From NCBI RefSeq assembly GCF_016107395.1, contig NZ_JAAIKO010000004.1, positions 1 through 64,000 on the forward strand: a stretch of DNA of 64,000 bases. The letters are read 5' to 3'. Below, piece after piece: positions 53,101-61,706 of the stretch. Under the pieces are notes generated by a model. It did not search any database, had not been told where the DNA came from, and saw only the letters and a list, made by a program, of their open reading frames with translations. The translations under genes and the position numbers were made by a program. The DNA comes from Streptomyces fildesensis. GTDB lineage: Bacteria > Actinomycetota > Actinomycetes > Streptomycetales > Streptomycetaceae. Each line of letters begins with the position of its first letter. Within the stretch, counting starts at the first letter, position 1.

Positions 53101-53174
53101 TGCGCCGTCAGGGACTCGAACCCCGGACCCGCTGATTAAGAGTCAGCTGCTCTAACCAACTGAGCTAACGGCGC
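53101..53174 (-). tRNA. tRNA-Lys (anticodon CUU), copy 1
   Basis: 74 nt cloverleaf: acceptor GCGCCGT/ACGGCGC, anticodon stem GCTGA/TCAGC with loop CTCTTAA giving CUU, T loop TTCGAGT, discriminator A, no encoded CCA. A TATGAT box lies about 11 bases upstream of the 5' end. An identical copy is at 57165 on the other strand. Confidence 0.97.
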
Positions 53175-53278
53175 CTACGGGTCAATCATACGGGGCCGGA
53201 GGGGGTGCTGATGACCATCCTCCCCTCCGGCCCCGCGTCATGATCGGCGTGGGACGACCACGCCGGGCCACACCGGGA

Positions 53279-56200
53279 TCAGCGCAGGCCGAAGGCCCGG
53301 ATGATCTCCTGGCTGACGGTGCCGCCCTTGCCGTCCTGCGCGGTGGCCTTGAGCGAGACCGAGCCGCCGGGCTTGTTCGGCGTCCTGACGAGCGTGGTCC
53401 AGGAACCGTCTCCCGTCCTGATCAGGAGGGTCGGAGCCCAGGTTCTGCCGTCGTCGTACGAGACCGACAGCGTCGCCCTGGTGGCCTTCGTCACACCGGC
53501 CAGCCACTGCTGCGTGGCGGACGACAGACCGATCCGCGTCCACTGCCCGGCCTTGACGTCACCCGCGGTGTCGGTGGCCACGTCGTAGTCGAGCTGCAGC
53601 AGCTTGACGTCCTCCTGCCAGGGTCCGTCCTGCGGAATCGCGCCGGAGACGAAGCCCCACTCGGTGTGCGTGCGGATCGAGCTCTTCCACTCCTTCGCGT
53701 CCCGCGCGGAATCCAGCACCAGGCGGTAGGGGAGGGTCTGCGGGGAGACGCTCCACAGTCCGCCGGCCCGGCCGGTGCCCTTGGTGATCAGGGTGTCGCC
53801 CTGGTAGGCGGCGTACGTGGTGGCGCCGTTGTACTCGTCCGACGGCATCGAGCCGGAGTGGCCCGCTCCCGCGTCCGTCCACGGAGTGATGTTGAACTGG
53901 ATGTCGTTGTAGACGCTGCGGTTCGGGCCCCAGAACGCCTGGCCCAGACGCGGCCGCTGGACCCCGCCGAACCACTCGGTGGAGTAGTGCCGACCCGCGG
54001 TGAAGTGGTCGTTGCCGCCGCGCATCTCGAACAGCTCGTCCGAGTAGTCCGGCTGGTAGACCGCGTGGTCCTCGTACCAGAAGCCGGCGCCGTGCTGCGG
54101 CGAGACGTACTCGGTGCGCACGCCGGGGTAGGACTCCTTCTCGGTGAAGCCGATGCCCGGCCCCCAGGCGGGGATGTCGTAGCGGAAGCCGCCGCCGGCG
54201 CGCTGCCGGTCGCCGTCGTATTTCGCGTCGATCCGGGCGAGGTCCCGCTTGGGGTCGGGGGTGTAGGCCAGGGACCGGTCGGGGATCGTGCCGTCCTGCT
54301 GCGAGAGCAGGTCGTAGAGGTAGCGCGGGTCGGTGCGCTGCGTGACGTCGAGGGTGAGTCTGCCGCCCTTGGCGTCGGCGACGAGCCGGGCGCCCGCGTC
54401 GCGCATGATCGAGACGACACTCAGGGAGGTTTTGGTGCCCGCGTCGTCCGCGTAGTAGTCGGAGAGCCGGCCGGTGCCGTCGTTGACGACGATCAGCAGC
54501 TCGGCGCCCGCCTTGACGGCGTTCGCGGCGCGGTCGGCGGGAGGGACGTCATCGCTGCGGGTGACGACGACCGCCTTGCCCTTGGCGTCCAGGCCCTGGT
54601 AGTCGGCCGCGGCGCCCTTGCCCGCGGTGACGACGCGCAGCTTGGCCGAGCCGTCGTTGACGGTCGCGCCGGCCTGCGGCAGCAGTTCGAGGTCCCGGCC
54701 GTGCGCCGAGGCGTCGACCTGCTTCTCGCCGAGCCGCCAGCGGGTCACGAAGGAGAAGGTGCCGTCGGTGACCTTCCGGGTGGGCGCGGCGTAGACGGTG
54801 TCGAACGCCGGCGGCACGATGTACGCGTCGCGGATGAGATTGCCGTTGGAGAAGGTGCGGGCGATGTCCAGGTGCAGCTGCCGCTGCTCGGTCTCCTGCG
54901 GGACGCGGGCGCTGACCTTGTGCGCCGTGCTCGCGTCGAGCGCCACCGTGGTGTTCTTCGTGAGCACCGTCTCTGGACTGGTGAGCACCGCCAGGCCGCG
55001 GGAGTCCGGGGTGTCACCGGTGACCTCCAGCTCCGCGTACGCCATGTACGTGCCCGGCGGGAGCCGCAGGGTGCGCTCGCCGGCCACGGCGAGCGGCGAC
55101 GGGTACGGGTTGTCCTTCTCGGCGAGGACGACGGTGCCGGCGGCCGGCTTCCCGTCGCGTCCGGTCAGCTTGATCGTGTAGTCGTAGAGCTCCTGCTCCT
55201 TGGTGAGCGCGAAGCCGGTGTGCGCGACGGCCTTGCCCGCGGCCGCGTCGGTCGCGGTGACCTGGCCGGAGAAGGTGGTCGCGGACGGGACGGTGGTGGG
55301 GTCGAGGGTGAGGGTGACCGTGGCGGTGCCGCCCGCCGGGACGGCCACCGTCCTCGCGGACAGCGTGTAGGCGCCGGCCGCCTGGGCGGCCGGGTCCAGC
55401 GCGAGGTTCAGCGTGACGGCCGCCGCGCCGTTGTTGCGGTAGGTGAGGGTGCGCGTGGTGCTCGTGGCGCCGGCGTGCGGCCACTTGTAGACGGCGGCGT
55501 CGACCGAGCCGGTGGCCTGGACCGTGGAGTCCACGGCGGCGAGCACATCGAGCCGTCCGGTGCCCATCTCGTACGGCGTGAAGGCGGTGAGCTGCTGGGA
55601 CGAGCTCATCAGCGCGTCCTTGAGCTGCTGTCCGCTCCAGTCGGGGTGCCGCTGCTTGAGGATCGCGGCGGCGCCGGCCACGTGCGGCGTGGCCATCGAG
55701 GTGCCGGACATGGTCTGGTACATGCCGCTGCCGGAGGCGAGCGCCTGCGAGCGGGCGGCGGTGATGTCGACGCCGGGCGCCGAGATGTCCGGCTTCAGCG
55801 CGTACGAGCCGCTCAGCGGACCCATGCTGGAGAAGTCGGCGCGGCCGTCCTGCTTGTCCACGGCGGCGACGGTCAGCGCCGCGGCCGCCGAGCCGGGAGA
55901 GCCGATGGAGCCGGCTTCGTATGCGTTTCCGGCGGCGATGACGAAGAGCGGTCCGCCGTTCGCGGAGAGGTTGTCGACCGCCTGCGACATCGGGTCGGTG
56001 CCGTCGTCGGGGAGCGGCGAGCCGAGGCTCATGCTGACCACGTCGGCGCCCTGGGCCCTGGCCCACTCCATGCCGGCGATGATCCAGGAGTCCTCGCCCG
56101 AGCCCTCGTTGGAGAGCACCTTGCCGATCAGCAGCTTGGCGCCGGGCGCGACGCCCTTGTAGTCGCCGTTGGAGGCGGCTCCGGTGCCCGCGATCGTCGA

Positions 56201-57043
56201 GGCGACGTGCGTGCCGTGACCGTTCCGGTCGGTGACCGGCTGGTCGGGGACGAAGCTCTGCTCGGCCGAGACCTGGTCCTTCAGGTCCGGGTGGGTGTCG
56301 TCGATCCCGGTGTCCAGGATGGCGACCTTCCGGCCCTTGCCGTCGTAGCCCTGCGCCCAGGCCTGCGGCGCGTTGATCTGCGGTACCGACTCCTTCAGGC
56401 TCGCCTCGACCCGGCCGTCCAGCCACAGCTTGTCGATGCCGTCGTCGAGCGAGCGGGCCTTCGCCGCGGCGGCCGGTGCGGCCACCACGTCCTGCCAGAA
56501 GGCGCGGGTGTCCTTCTTCCGCGCCTTGAGCGCGGCGCCGCCGATGCTCGGCAGCTGCCGGGTGGTGGTGCTGCCGGCGGGGGCGGCGGGCAGCGAACGG
56601 GCGGCGCGGGCGGCGGCGGTGTAGGTGGCGATCATCGGGACGCCGCCGGAGCGGGCGTCGTCGTAGCCCATCTTCACCAGCGCGGTGAGGTCGAACAGCC
56701 GGCGGTCGAGCTTGCCGGCGGCGAGCAGCGGCAGCGCCTCGTCCGGCAGGACGTAGGTCTCACCGCCCGCCTGCTGGACGTGCACGCCGCCGGGGGCGCC
56801 GTGCGGGCGGTCCACGGTGACGGTGTCCTGGTTGCCGGCCCCGTCGGCGAAGTGCACGACGTCCCCGGTGACCAGGGTGATGTCGTACGTGGTGGCCTGC
56901 TGCGGTGCCGCTTTGCGCGGGGTGGCGCCGGGGGCGGCGGTCGCGGGGGTCGTGGGGAGGAGGAGTCCGGTACTGAGCGCGAGCGCGAGCGCGGTGGCGC
57001 TGGCGAGCAGGGAGGCACGGCGTCTTATCGGCGTCATGCACAT
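53279..57043 (-). CDS. Large secreted subtilisin-like (S8) serine protease
   Basis: 1254 residues. A signal peptide (MTPIRRRASLLASATALALALSTGLLLPTTPATAA) and a propeptide precede the catalytic domain: D244 (AILDTGID), H276 (NGHGTHVAST), S449 (SGTSMATPH). About 700 C-terminal residues contain beta-sandwich-like repeats and a PA-like region, typical of large Streptomyces extracellular proteases. The start at ATG 57043 could be the ATG two codons later. It is flanked by two identical inverted tRNA-Lys genes. Confidence 0.93.
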   Translation of the reverse strand: MCMTPIRRRASLLASATALALALSTGLLLPTTPATAAPGATPRKAAPQQATTYDITLVTGDVVHFADGAGNQDTVTVDRPHGAPGGVHVQQAGGETYVLPDEALPLLAAGKLDRRLFDLTALVKMGYDDARSGGVPMIATYTAAARAARSLPAAPAGSTTTRQLPSIGGAALKARKKDTRAFWQDVVAAPAAAAKARSLDDGIDKLWLDGRVEASLKESVPQINAPQAWAQGYDGKGRKVAILDTGIDDTHPDLKDQVSAEQSFVPDQPVTDRNGHGTHVASTIAGTGAASNGDYKGVAPGAKLLIGKVLSNEGSGEDSWIIAGMEWARAQGADVVSMSLGSPLPDDGTDPMSQAVDNLSANGGPLFVIAAGNAYEAGSIGSPGSAAAALTVAAVDKQDGRADFSSMGPLSGSYALKPDISAPGVDITAARSQALASGSGMYQTMSGTSMATPHVAGAAAILKQRHPDWSGQQLKDALMSSSQQLTAFTPYEMGTGRLDVLAAVDSTVQATGSVDAAVYKWPHAGATSTTRTLTYRNNGAAAVTLNLALDPAAQAAGAYTLSARTVAVPAGGTATVTLTLDPTTVPSATTFSGQVTATDAAAGKAVAHTGFALTKEQELYDYTIKLTGRDGKPAAGTVVLAEKDNPYPSPLAVAGERTLRLPPGTYMAYAELEVTGDTPDSRGLAVLTSPETVLTKNTTVALDASTAHKVSARVPQETEQRQLHLDIARTFSNGNLIRDAYIVPPAFDTVYAAPTRKVTDGTFSFVTRWRLGEKQVDASAHGRDLELLPQAGATVNDGSAKLRVVTAGKGAAADYQGLDAKGKAVVVTRSDDVPPADRAANAVKAGAELLIVVNDGTGRLSDYYADDAGTKTSLSVVSIMRDAGARLVADAKGGRLTLDVTQRTDPRYLYDLLSQQDGTIPDRSLAYTPDPKRDLARIDAKYDGDRQRAGGGFRYDIPAWGPGIGFTEKESYPGVRTEYVSPQHGAGFWYEDHAVYQPDYSDELFEMRGGNDHFTAGRHYSTEWFGGVQRPRLGQAFWGPNRSVYNDIQFNITPWTDAGAGHSGSMPSDEYNGATTYAAYQGDTLITKGTGRAGGLWSVSPQTLPYRLVLDSARDAKEWKSSIRTHTEWGFVSGAIPQDGPWQEDVKLLQLDYDVATDTAGDVKAGQWTRIGLSSATQQWLAGVTKATRATLSVSYDDGRTWAPTLLIRTGDGSWTTLVRTPNKPGGSVSLKATAQDGKGGTVSQEIIRAFGLR

Positions 57044-57164
57044 GATCTATCGGCCTGGAGCCGCGCCGGGCACCGGCACAGCCTGGCAGGATCCCGCCTG
57101 GCGGAGATCCGCCGCCGGTTTTTAAGCACCCCGGAGGATCGGGTACGATCTTCCATGTCAGCAC

Positions 57165-57238
57165 GCGCCGTTAGCTCAGTTGGTTAGAGCAGCTGACTCT
57201 TAATCAGCGGGTCCGGGGTTCGAGTCCCTGACGGCGCA
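57165..57238 (+). tRNA. tRNA-Lys (anticodon CUU), copy 2
   Basis: All 74 bases are identical to the copy at 53101-53174, in the opposite orientation. TACGAT, 15 bases upstream, is a possible -10 box. Flanking sequence is not similar to that of copy 1, so the two have their own promoters. Confidence 0.97.
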
Positions 57239-57245
57239 CCGACGG

Positions 57246-57280
57246 TCGAAGGCCCCTCGCGGAAGCGGGGGGCCTTCTTC
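57246..57280 (+). terminator. Terminator after tRNA-Lys copy 2
   Basis: GAAGGCCCCTCGC pairs with GCGGGGGGCCTTC around GGAA, then TTC. Twenty-seven bases are shared, in reverse complement, with the terminator near 52430. Confidence 0.9.
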
Positions 57281-57340
57281 GTGTCCCGGTCCCGGTGTCC
57301 TCCGGCCACGTGGTGGCCGGCCCTGGTGGGTCCCGGTGGG

Positions 57341-58096
57341 TCAGAAGCTGAGGGAGAGCAGCACCGGCGCCGCGCGTTCGTTCAGGGTGTCGACGGCCGG
57401 TTTGAGGCGGTGCGCCTGTGAGGTGGGCATCGACAGCGCGAGGCACGCGACCGTCTTCCCGATGGTGACCGGTACCGCGGCGCAGACCGTGCCGACCGCG
57501 TATTCCTGCAGGTCGAGCATGGGATGGCTGGCCGGCCGGCTTTCCAGTTCCGACAGCAGGGCCTTCTCGTTGACGACCGTGCGCGAGGTGAGGCGCGCGG
57601 TCCGGTGCCGGGACAGGTGTTCGCGGCGGCCGCGGTGGTCGAGCTGCGCGAGCAGGCACTTGCCGACCGCGCTGGCGTGGGCGGAGGAGCGGAAGTCCAC
57701 CCATTCGTTGACCCGTGGGGTGGTCGGCCCGTCCGCCACGTCGACCACCGTCACCTCGCCGTCGTCGTAACGGCCGAAATAGACGGCGGCGCCGACCTCG
57801 TCGCGCAGCTCGTTGAGGACGCTGTTGAGCTTGTCGGCGAGCGCCTGCTCGCGGTCGGCGGCGGCCAGCAGCACGAGGGATTCGCCGGTCACGTAACCGC
57901 CGCCGGGCAGGAACGAGAGATAGCGCTCGCGCTTGAGCATGGCCAGCAGTTGCGAGAGGTAGCCGATGGGCACGCCGATCTCGCGGGCCAGCTGCTCGGC
58001 CGTCACGCCGTGCCGGTGGTGGTCGACGGCCTCCAGTACGCGCAGCGCGTACTGGACCGCGTACACCGGCGCGATCTGTCGGTACTCAAGCGCCAC
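57341..58096 (-). CDS. IclR-family transcriptional regulator
   Basis: 251 residues. The N-terminal winged helix (YALRVLEAVDHHRHGVTAEQLAREIGVPIGYLSQLLAMLKRERYL) and the C-terminal ligand domain (AHASAVGKCLLAQL; PVTIGKTVACLALSMP) are typical. It is divergent from a luciferase-like oxidoreductase and may regulate it. GTG at 58096 has AGGGGGA just upstream. Confidence 0.88.
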   Translation of the reverse strand: MALEYRQIAPVYAVQYALRVLEAVDHHRHGVTAEQLAREIGVPIGYLSQLLAMLKRERYLSFLPGGGYVTGESLVLLAAADREQALADKLNSVLNELRDEVGAAVYFGRYDDGEVTVVDVADGPTTPRVNEWVDFRSSAHASAVGKCLLAQLDHRGRREHLSRHRTARLTSRTVVNEKALLSELESRPASHPMLDLQEYAVGTVCAAVPVTIGKTVACLALSMPTSQAHRLKPAVDTLNERAAPVLLSLSF

Positions 58097-58420
58097 GGAA
58101 TCCCCCTGCAGGTGTGCCGTTCGCGTCCGGTGCGGCGTGCCGTACGTCACGGCTGTAGCTGCTGGTCACGGCCGATGGGCGTACCGATCGGACCCGACAG
58201 CCGAGCCGCTCCCCACGATAGCCGCAACGGCCTTGAAGGTAGAGGCCGTTGACCGGCCGATTGGTGGGCTTCGTGCGTATATGCAGGAAAGCGCCGCATC
58301 GGCATATGCCATGGGCCTTGTCGAGGGGGGTCGGGGTGAAGAGCGGCGCGAAGATCGGGGCGATGGTCGGCCGGGAATAACCGGAGTACGTCTCCGGTTC
58401 CAGTTGCCGCAGGCGAATAC
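58097..58420. other. Divergent regulatory region of the IclR and luciferase-like genes
   Basis: No gene is seen. Two dyads are present: CAACGGCC...GGCCGTTG around 58227-58252, and AACCGGAG-TACGT-CTCCGGTT at 58379-58399 close to the luciferase-like start. Either could be an IclR operator. Confidence 0.5.
58379..58399. promoter_or_regulatory. Dyad upstream of the luciferase-like gene
   Basis: Perfect 8-base arms AACCGGAG and CTCCGGTT, spaced by five bases, 22 bases before the ATG. It is a candidate operator for the divergent IclR protein; not verified. Confidence 0.5.
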
Positions 58421-59548
58421 ATGACCGAGGAGGCGCCCCCCGTGGGAGACGAACCGCAGACCACCGATGACATCCGCGGAGCAGCCCGTGGCAGCGCGCC
58501 CGTGCCGCTGTCCGTGCTCGACCTGGCGACCGTGGGAAGCGGGCTGACCGCCACCCACGCCCTGCGCGCCAGTGTCGAACTGGCCAAGCTCGCCGAGGCC
58601 CGCGGATTCCACCGGATGTGGGTCGCCGAGCACCACTCGATGCCGGGTGTGGCCAGTTCCTCCCCGGCGGTGATCCTCGCCCACCTCGCCGCGTTCACCC
58701 GCACGCTCCGGCTCGGCTCCGGCGGAGTGATGCTCCCCAATCACGCCCCGCTGGTGATCGCCGAGCAGTTCGGCACCCTGGAGGCGCTCGCCCCCGGCCG
58801 GATCGACCTCGGTCTGGGCCGCGCGCCCGGCACCGACGGCGCCACCGCGGCCGCGCTGCGCCGCACCGACCGCCCGGACGGCGCCGACGACTTCCCGCAG
58901 CAGCTCGCCGAGCTGACCCGGTTCCTGGACGACGACTTCCCGGACGGGCACCGCTACGCGCGCATCCACGCGATCCCCGGACCGGTGCAGGGCTCCGTCG
59001 CCGGCGGGGTGCAGTCCGCGTCGCGTCCGTCGGTCTGGCTGCTCGGCTCCTCCGGCTTCAGCGCCCGGCTGGCCGGCGCACTGGGCCTGCCGTTCTCCTT
59101 CGCGCACCACTTCTCGGCGGCCAACACCGTTCCCGCGCTGGAGCTCTACCGCGAATCGTTCCGCCCGTCCGCGGTCCTGGACCGCCCGTACGCCGCGATC
59201 GGTGTCTCCGCCCTCGCGGCCGACGACCCCGCCGAGGCGCGCCGCCAGGTGCTCACCGGCGCGCTCGGCATGCTGCGGCTGCGCACCGGGCGGCCGGGGC
59301 TCATCCCGTCGCCCGAGGAGGCCGAGGCATACGAATTCAGCGCCCTGGAGCGGGAGTTCATCGACTCCTGGCTCGTGAACGTGGTGCACGGCGGCGCGGA
59401 GGAGGTCCGCGACGGGCTCGACGCCCTGGTGAAGCGGACCGGCGCGGACGAGCTGATCATCACGGCCAACGCGCATACGCCGGCGGCCCGTCTGCGGTCC
59501 TACGCGTTGATCGCGGACGCGTACGGGCTGCCCGGCGGCGAGTCGTAG
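58421..59548 (+). CDS. Luciferase-like flavin-dependent monooxygenase (LLM class)
   Basis: 375 residues with the bacterial luciferase TIM barrel: SVLDLATVGSG, WVAEHHSMPGVASSSPAV, GGVMLPNHAPLVIAEQFGTLEALAPGRIDLGLGRAPG. These features place it in the MsnO8/LuxA-like group that uses FMNH2 or F420. Substrate is unknown. It is divergent from an IclR regulator. Confidence 0.9.
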   Translation: MTEEAPPVGDEPQTTDDIRGAARGSAPVPLSVLDLATVGSGLTATHALRASVELAKLAEARGFHRMWVAEHHSMPGVASSSPAVILAHLAAFTRTLRLGSGGVMLPNHAPLVIAEQFGTLEALAPGRIDLGLGRAPGTDGATAAALRRTDRPDGADDFPQQLAELTRFLDDDFPDGHRYARIHAIPGPVQGSVAGGVQSASRPSVWLLGSSGFSARLAGALGLPFSFAHHFSAANTVPALELYRESFRPSAVLDRPYAAIGVSALAADDPAEARRQVLTGALGMLRLRTGRPGLIPSPEEAEAYEFSALEREFIDSWLVNVVHGGAEEVRDGLDALVKRTGADELIITANAHTPAARLRSYALIADAYGLPGGES

Positions 59549-59680
59549 GGCCTCGGAACGAACCTGGCGGGGCGACCCCGAGCCCGCCCTCCTGATCGCT
59601 CCGGCGGTTAAAAGCGGGTTTCCCGAAGGGGCGTGGTTCGTCCCCCGGAAGGACATCTTCCGGATCCTTAACTCAGGCTA

Positions 59681-59716
59681 AAGCCGCTTGTCAGCACCTG
59701 CGACAGGCGGCTTTTC
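59681..59716 (+). terminator. Hairpin with T-tract upstream of the chitinase promoter
   Basis: AAGCCGCTTGTC pairs with GACAGGCGGCTT across a seven-to-nine-base loop, followed by TTTT. It presumably ends read-through from the luciferase-like gene, 130 bases upstream. Confidence 0.75.
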
Positions 59717-59758
59717 GCTGGCCGGAGGGGGTTTCCGGCGGGTAGGCGTGGCGTCAAT

Positions 59759-59787
59759 TGGTCTAGTCCTAAGTCTGGTTCAGACCA
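59759..59787 (+). promoter_or_regulatory. Chitinase-type direct repeats / DasR-like half-sites
   Basis: TGGTCTAGTCCT (59759-59770) and TGGTTCAGACCA (59776-59787) are the 12-bp direct repeats known from Streptomyces chitinase promoters, where they mediate chitin induction and glucose repression and overlap DasR sites. The chitinase start is 74 bases downstream. Confidence 0.85.
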
Positions 59788-59860
59788 TTGACCGGAGCAT
59801 CTCAAGGGCGCTATTCATGGCGCAGCCCCCTGCTCCTCCCTCTCCCCCCGGAGGTCTTTC

Positions 59861-61603
59861 GTGCAGCTCCAGAAAAGATCACTCGTGGCTGCCGCCACCA
59901 GTGCGGCCCTCGCTCTCGGCGCGATCACCGCGCTCGTCGGCGGGCTCGCCCCGGCGAGCGCCGCGGGTACCGACGCTCAGCCGGCCGCCGCGGCCGCGAG
60001 CAGCGGCGGGGTGAAGATCGCCTACTACGACCAGTGGAGCGTGTACGGCAACGCCTTCTACCCCAAGGACCTCGACACCCGGGGGATCGCGAGCAAGCTC
60101 GACGTCATCAACTACTCGTTCGGGAACATCCACCCGACCGACCTCACCTGTTTCGAGGCCAACAAGGCCGCCTCGCAGGACGAGAACAACCCCAGCGCCG
60201 GTGACGGCGCGGGCGACTCCTTCGCGGACTACCAGAAGTCCTTCGGCGCGGCCGACAGCGTCGACGGGGTGGCCGACACCTGGAACCAGCCGATCACCGG
60301 CGCGTTCAACCAGCTGCGGAAGCTCAAGGCGAAGTACCCGAAGCTGAAGGTGGACATCTCCATCGGCGGCTGGACGTACTCCAAGTACTTCTCGGACGCG
60401 GCGAAGACCGACGCGAGCCGCAAGAAGCTCGTGACGTCCTGCATCGACCAGTACATCAAGGGCAACCTGCCCGTCGACGGCGGCTTCGGCGGCCCCGGCT
60501 CCGCGGCCGGCGTGTTCGACGGCATCGACCTCGACTGGGAGTACCCGGGCTCGACGGGCGGCCACCTCGGCAACCACGTGGACGCGGCCGACAAGCAGAA
60601 CTTCACGCTGCTGCTCGCCGAGTTCCGCAAGCAGCTCGACGCGTACGGCGCCGCCAACGGCGGCAAGAAGATGCTGCTGACCGCCGCGCTGCCGGCCGGC
60701 CAGGACAAGATCGCGCACATCGAGACCAACAAGGTCGGGCAGTACCTCGACTACGCGAACATCATGACCTACGACATGCACGGCGCCTGGGACACCGACG
60801 GACCGGTCTACCACCAGTCGCCGCTCGTCCCGTCGGCCGGCGACCCGACCGACCCGATCGCGCCGGGCACCGAGAAGTACAACGTCACCAACGCGGTGAA
60901 CGCCTGGCTCGACGGCAACGCCGCATACGGCATCGCCGGCGGCTTTCCCGCCAACAAGCTGACGCTGGGCTACGAGCTGTACTACCGCGGCTGGACGGGC
61001 GTCCCCGCCGGTGCCAACCACGGTCTGGGGCAGCCCGCCACCGGTCCCGCCCCGGCCCGCAGCCTGAGCGCGACGGCCGGTATCGCGTACTACAAGGAAC
61101 TCGGCGGCATCGTCGACAACCCCGCGACCACCTTCTGGGACGACGCGTCGAAGTCCTCGTACTTCTACAACGGCACGGAGTTCTGGACCGGTCTCAACGC
61201 CCAGTCGATCCAGGCCCGCGCGGACTACGCGCACTGCCGCGGACTCGGCGGCGCGATGATGTACTCGCTGCTGGACCTCGACACCGGCACCACGCTGCTC
61301 AACAAGATCAACACCGCGGTGGGCGGCTCCGCGAGCGGCTGTGGCACCACCACCACGCCGCCGACGACCCCGCCCACGACTCCTCCGACCACTCCGCCCA
61401 CGACGCCTCCGACCACGCCTCCCACCACCCCGCCCACCGGCACCTGCGCCGCGGCCGCCTGGAGCTCCTCCGCGGTCTACACCAGCGCCAGCGGAACGGT
61501 CTCCTGGAAGGGCCACAACTGGAAGGCCAAGTGGTGGACGACGGGCGAGGAGCCCGGCACCACCGGCGAATGGGGCGTGTGGCAGGACCTCGGCGCCTGC
61601 TGA
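59861..61603 (+). CDS. Secreted GH18 chitinase with C-terminal chitin-binding module
   Basis: 580 residues. A signal peptide (ending APASAAGT) is followed by a GH18 barrel (about 50-475) with the catalytic motif DGIDLDWE (D220-E227, acid/base E227) and SIGGW. A linker of repeated TTPP (about 485-515) leads to a CBM5/12 domain with paired tryptophans (WSSSAVYTSASGTVSWKGHNWKAKWW). It degrades chitin outside the cell, supplying GlcNAc for the nag PTS. GGAGG precedes GTG at 59861. Confidence 0.95.
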   Translation: MQLQKRSLVAAATSAALALGAITALVGGLAPASAAGTDAQPAAAAASSGGVKIAYYDQWSVYGNAFYPKDLDTRGIASKLDVINYSFGNIHPTDLTCFEANKAASQDENNPSAGDGAGDSFADYQKSFGAADSVDGVADTWNQPITGAFNQLRKLKAKYPKLKVDISIGGWTYSKYFSDAAKTDASRKKLVTSCIDQYIKGNLPVDGGFGGPGSAAGVFDGIDLDWEYPGSTGGHLGNHVDAADKQNFTLLLAEFRKQLDAYGAANGGKKMLLTAALPAGQDKIAHIETNKVGQYLDYANIMTYDMHGAWDTDGPVYHQSPLVPSAGDPTDPIAPGTEKYNVTNAVNAWLDGNAAYGIAGGFPANKLTLGYELYYRGWTGVPAGANHGLGQPATGPAPARSLSATAGIAYYKELGGIVDNPATTFWDDASKSSYFYNGTEFWTGLNAQSIQARADYAHCRGLGGAMMYSLLDLDTGTTLLNKINTAVGGSASGCGTTTTPPTTPPTTPPTTPPTTPPTTPPTTPPTGTCAAAAWSSSAVYTSASGTVSWKGHNWKAKWWTTGEEPGTTGEWGVWQDLGAC

Positions 61604-61617
61604 CCTGACCGCCCCAT

Positions 61618-61658
61618 CCGGAGCCCGCGTCCCTTCCCCCCACGGACGCGGGCTCCGG
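61618..61658 (+). terminator. Terminator after the chitinase gene
   Basis: CCGGAGCCCGCGTCC pairs perfectly with its complement at 61644-61658 around a loop of about 11 bases. Confidence 0.85.
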
Positions 61659-61706
61659 CATGTGCCGGTCCGGGGCCCGCTCCGGCCTGGGAGCAGCCGG
61701 CCGGCG

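Larger units (their letters stand above)
59549..59860. other. Promoter region of the chitinase gene
   Basis: No gene is seen. The region has a hairpin terminator and the direct repeats of the chitinase promoter. Confidence 0.7.

Noticed and set aside
53240-57187. A 1315-codon plus-strand frame opposite the S8 protease
   Set aside because: The minus strand encodes a full subtilase with its triad. The plus frame is Val/Gly/Arg-rich shadow sequence and even runs into tRNA-Lys.
59681-59716. Riboswitch before the chitinase
   Set aside because: The fold is a simple hairpin with a T-tract and lies upstream of the promoter repeats, so it is a terminator of the preceding gene.
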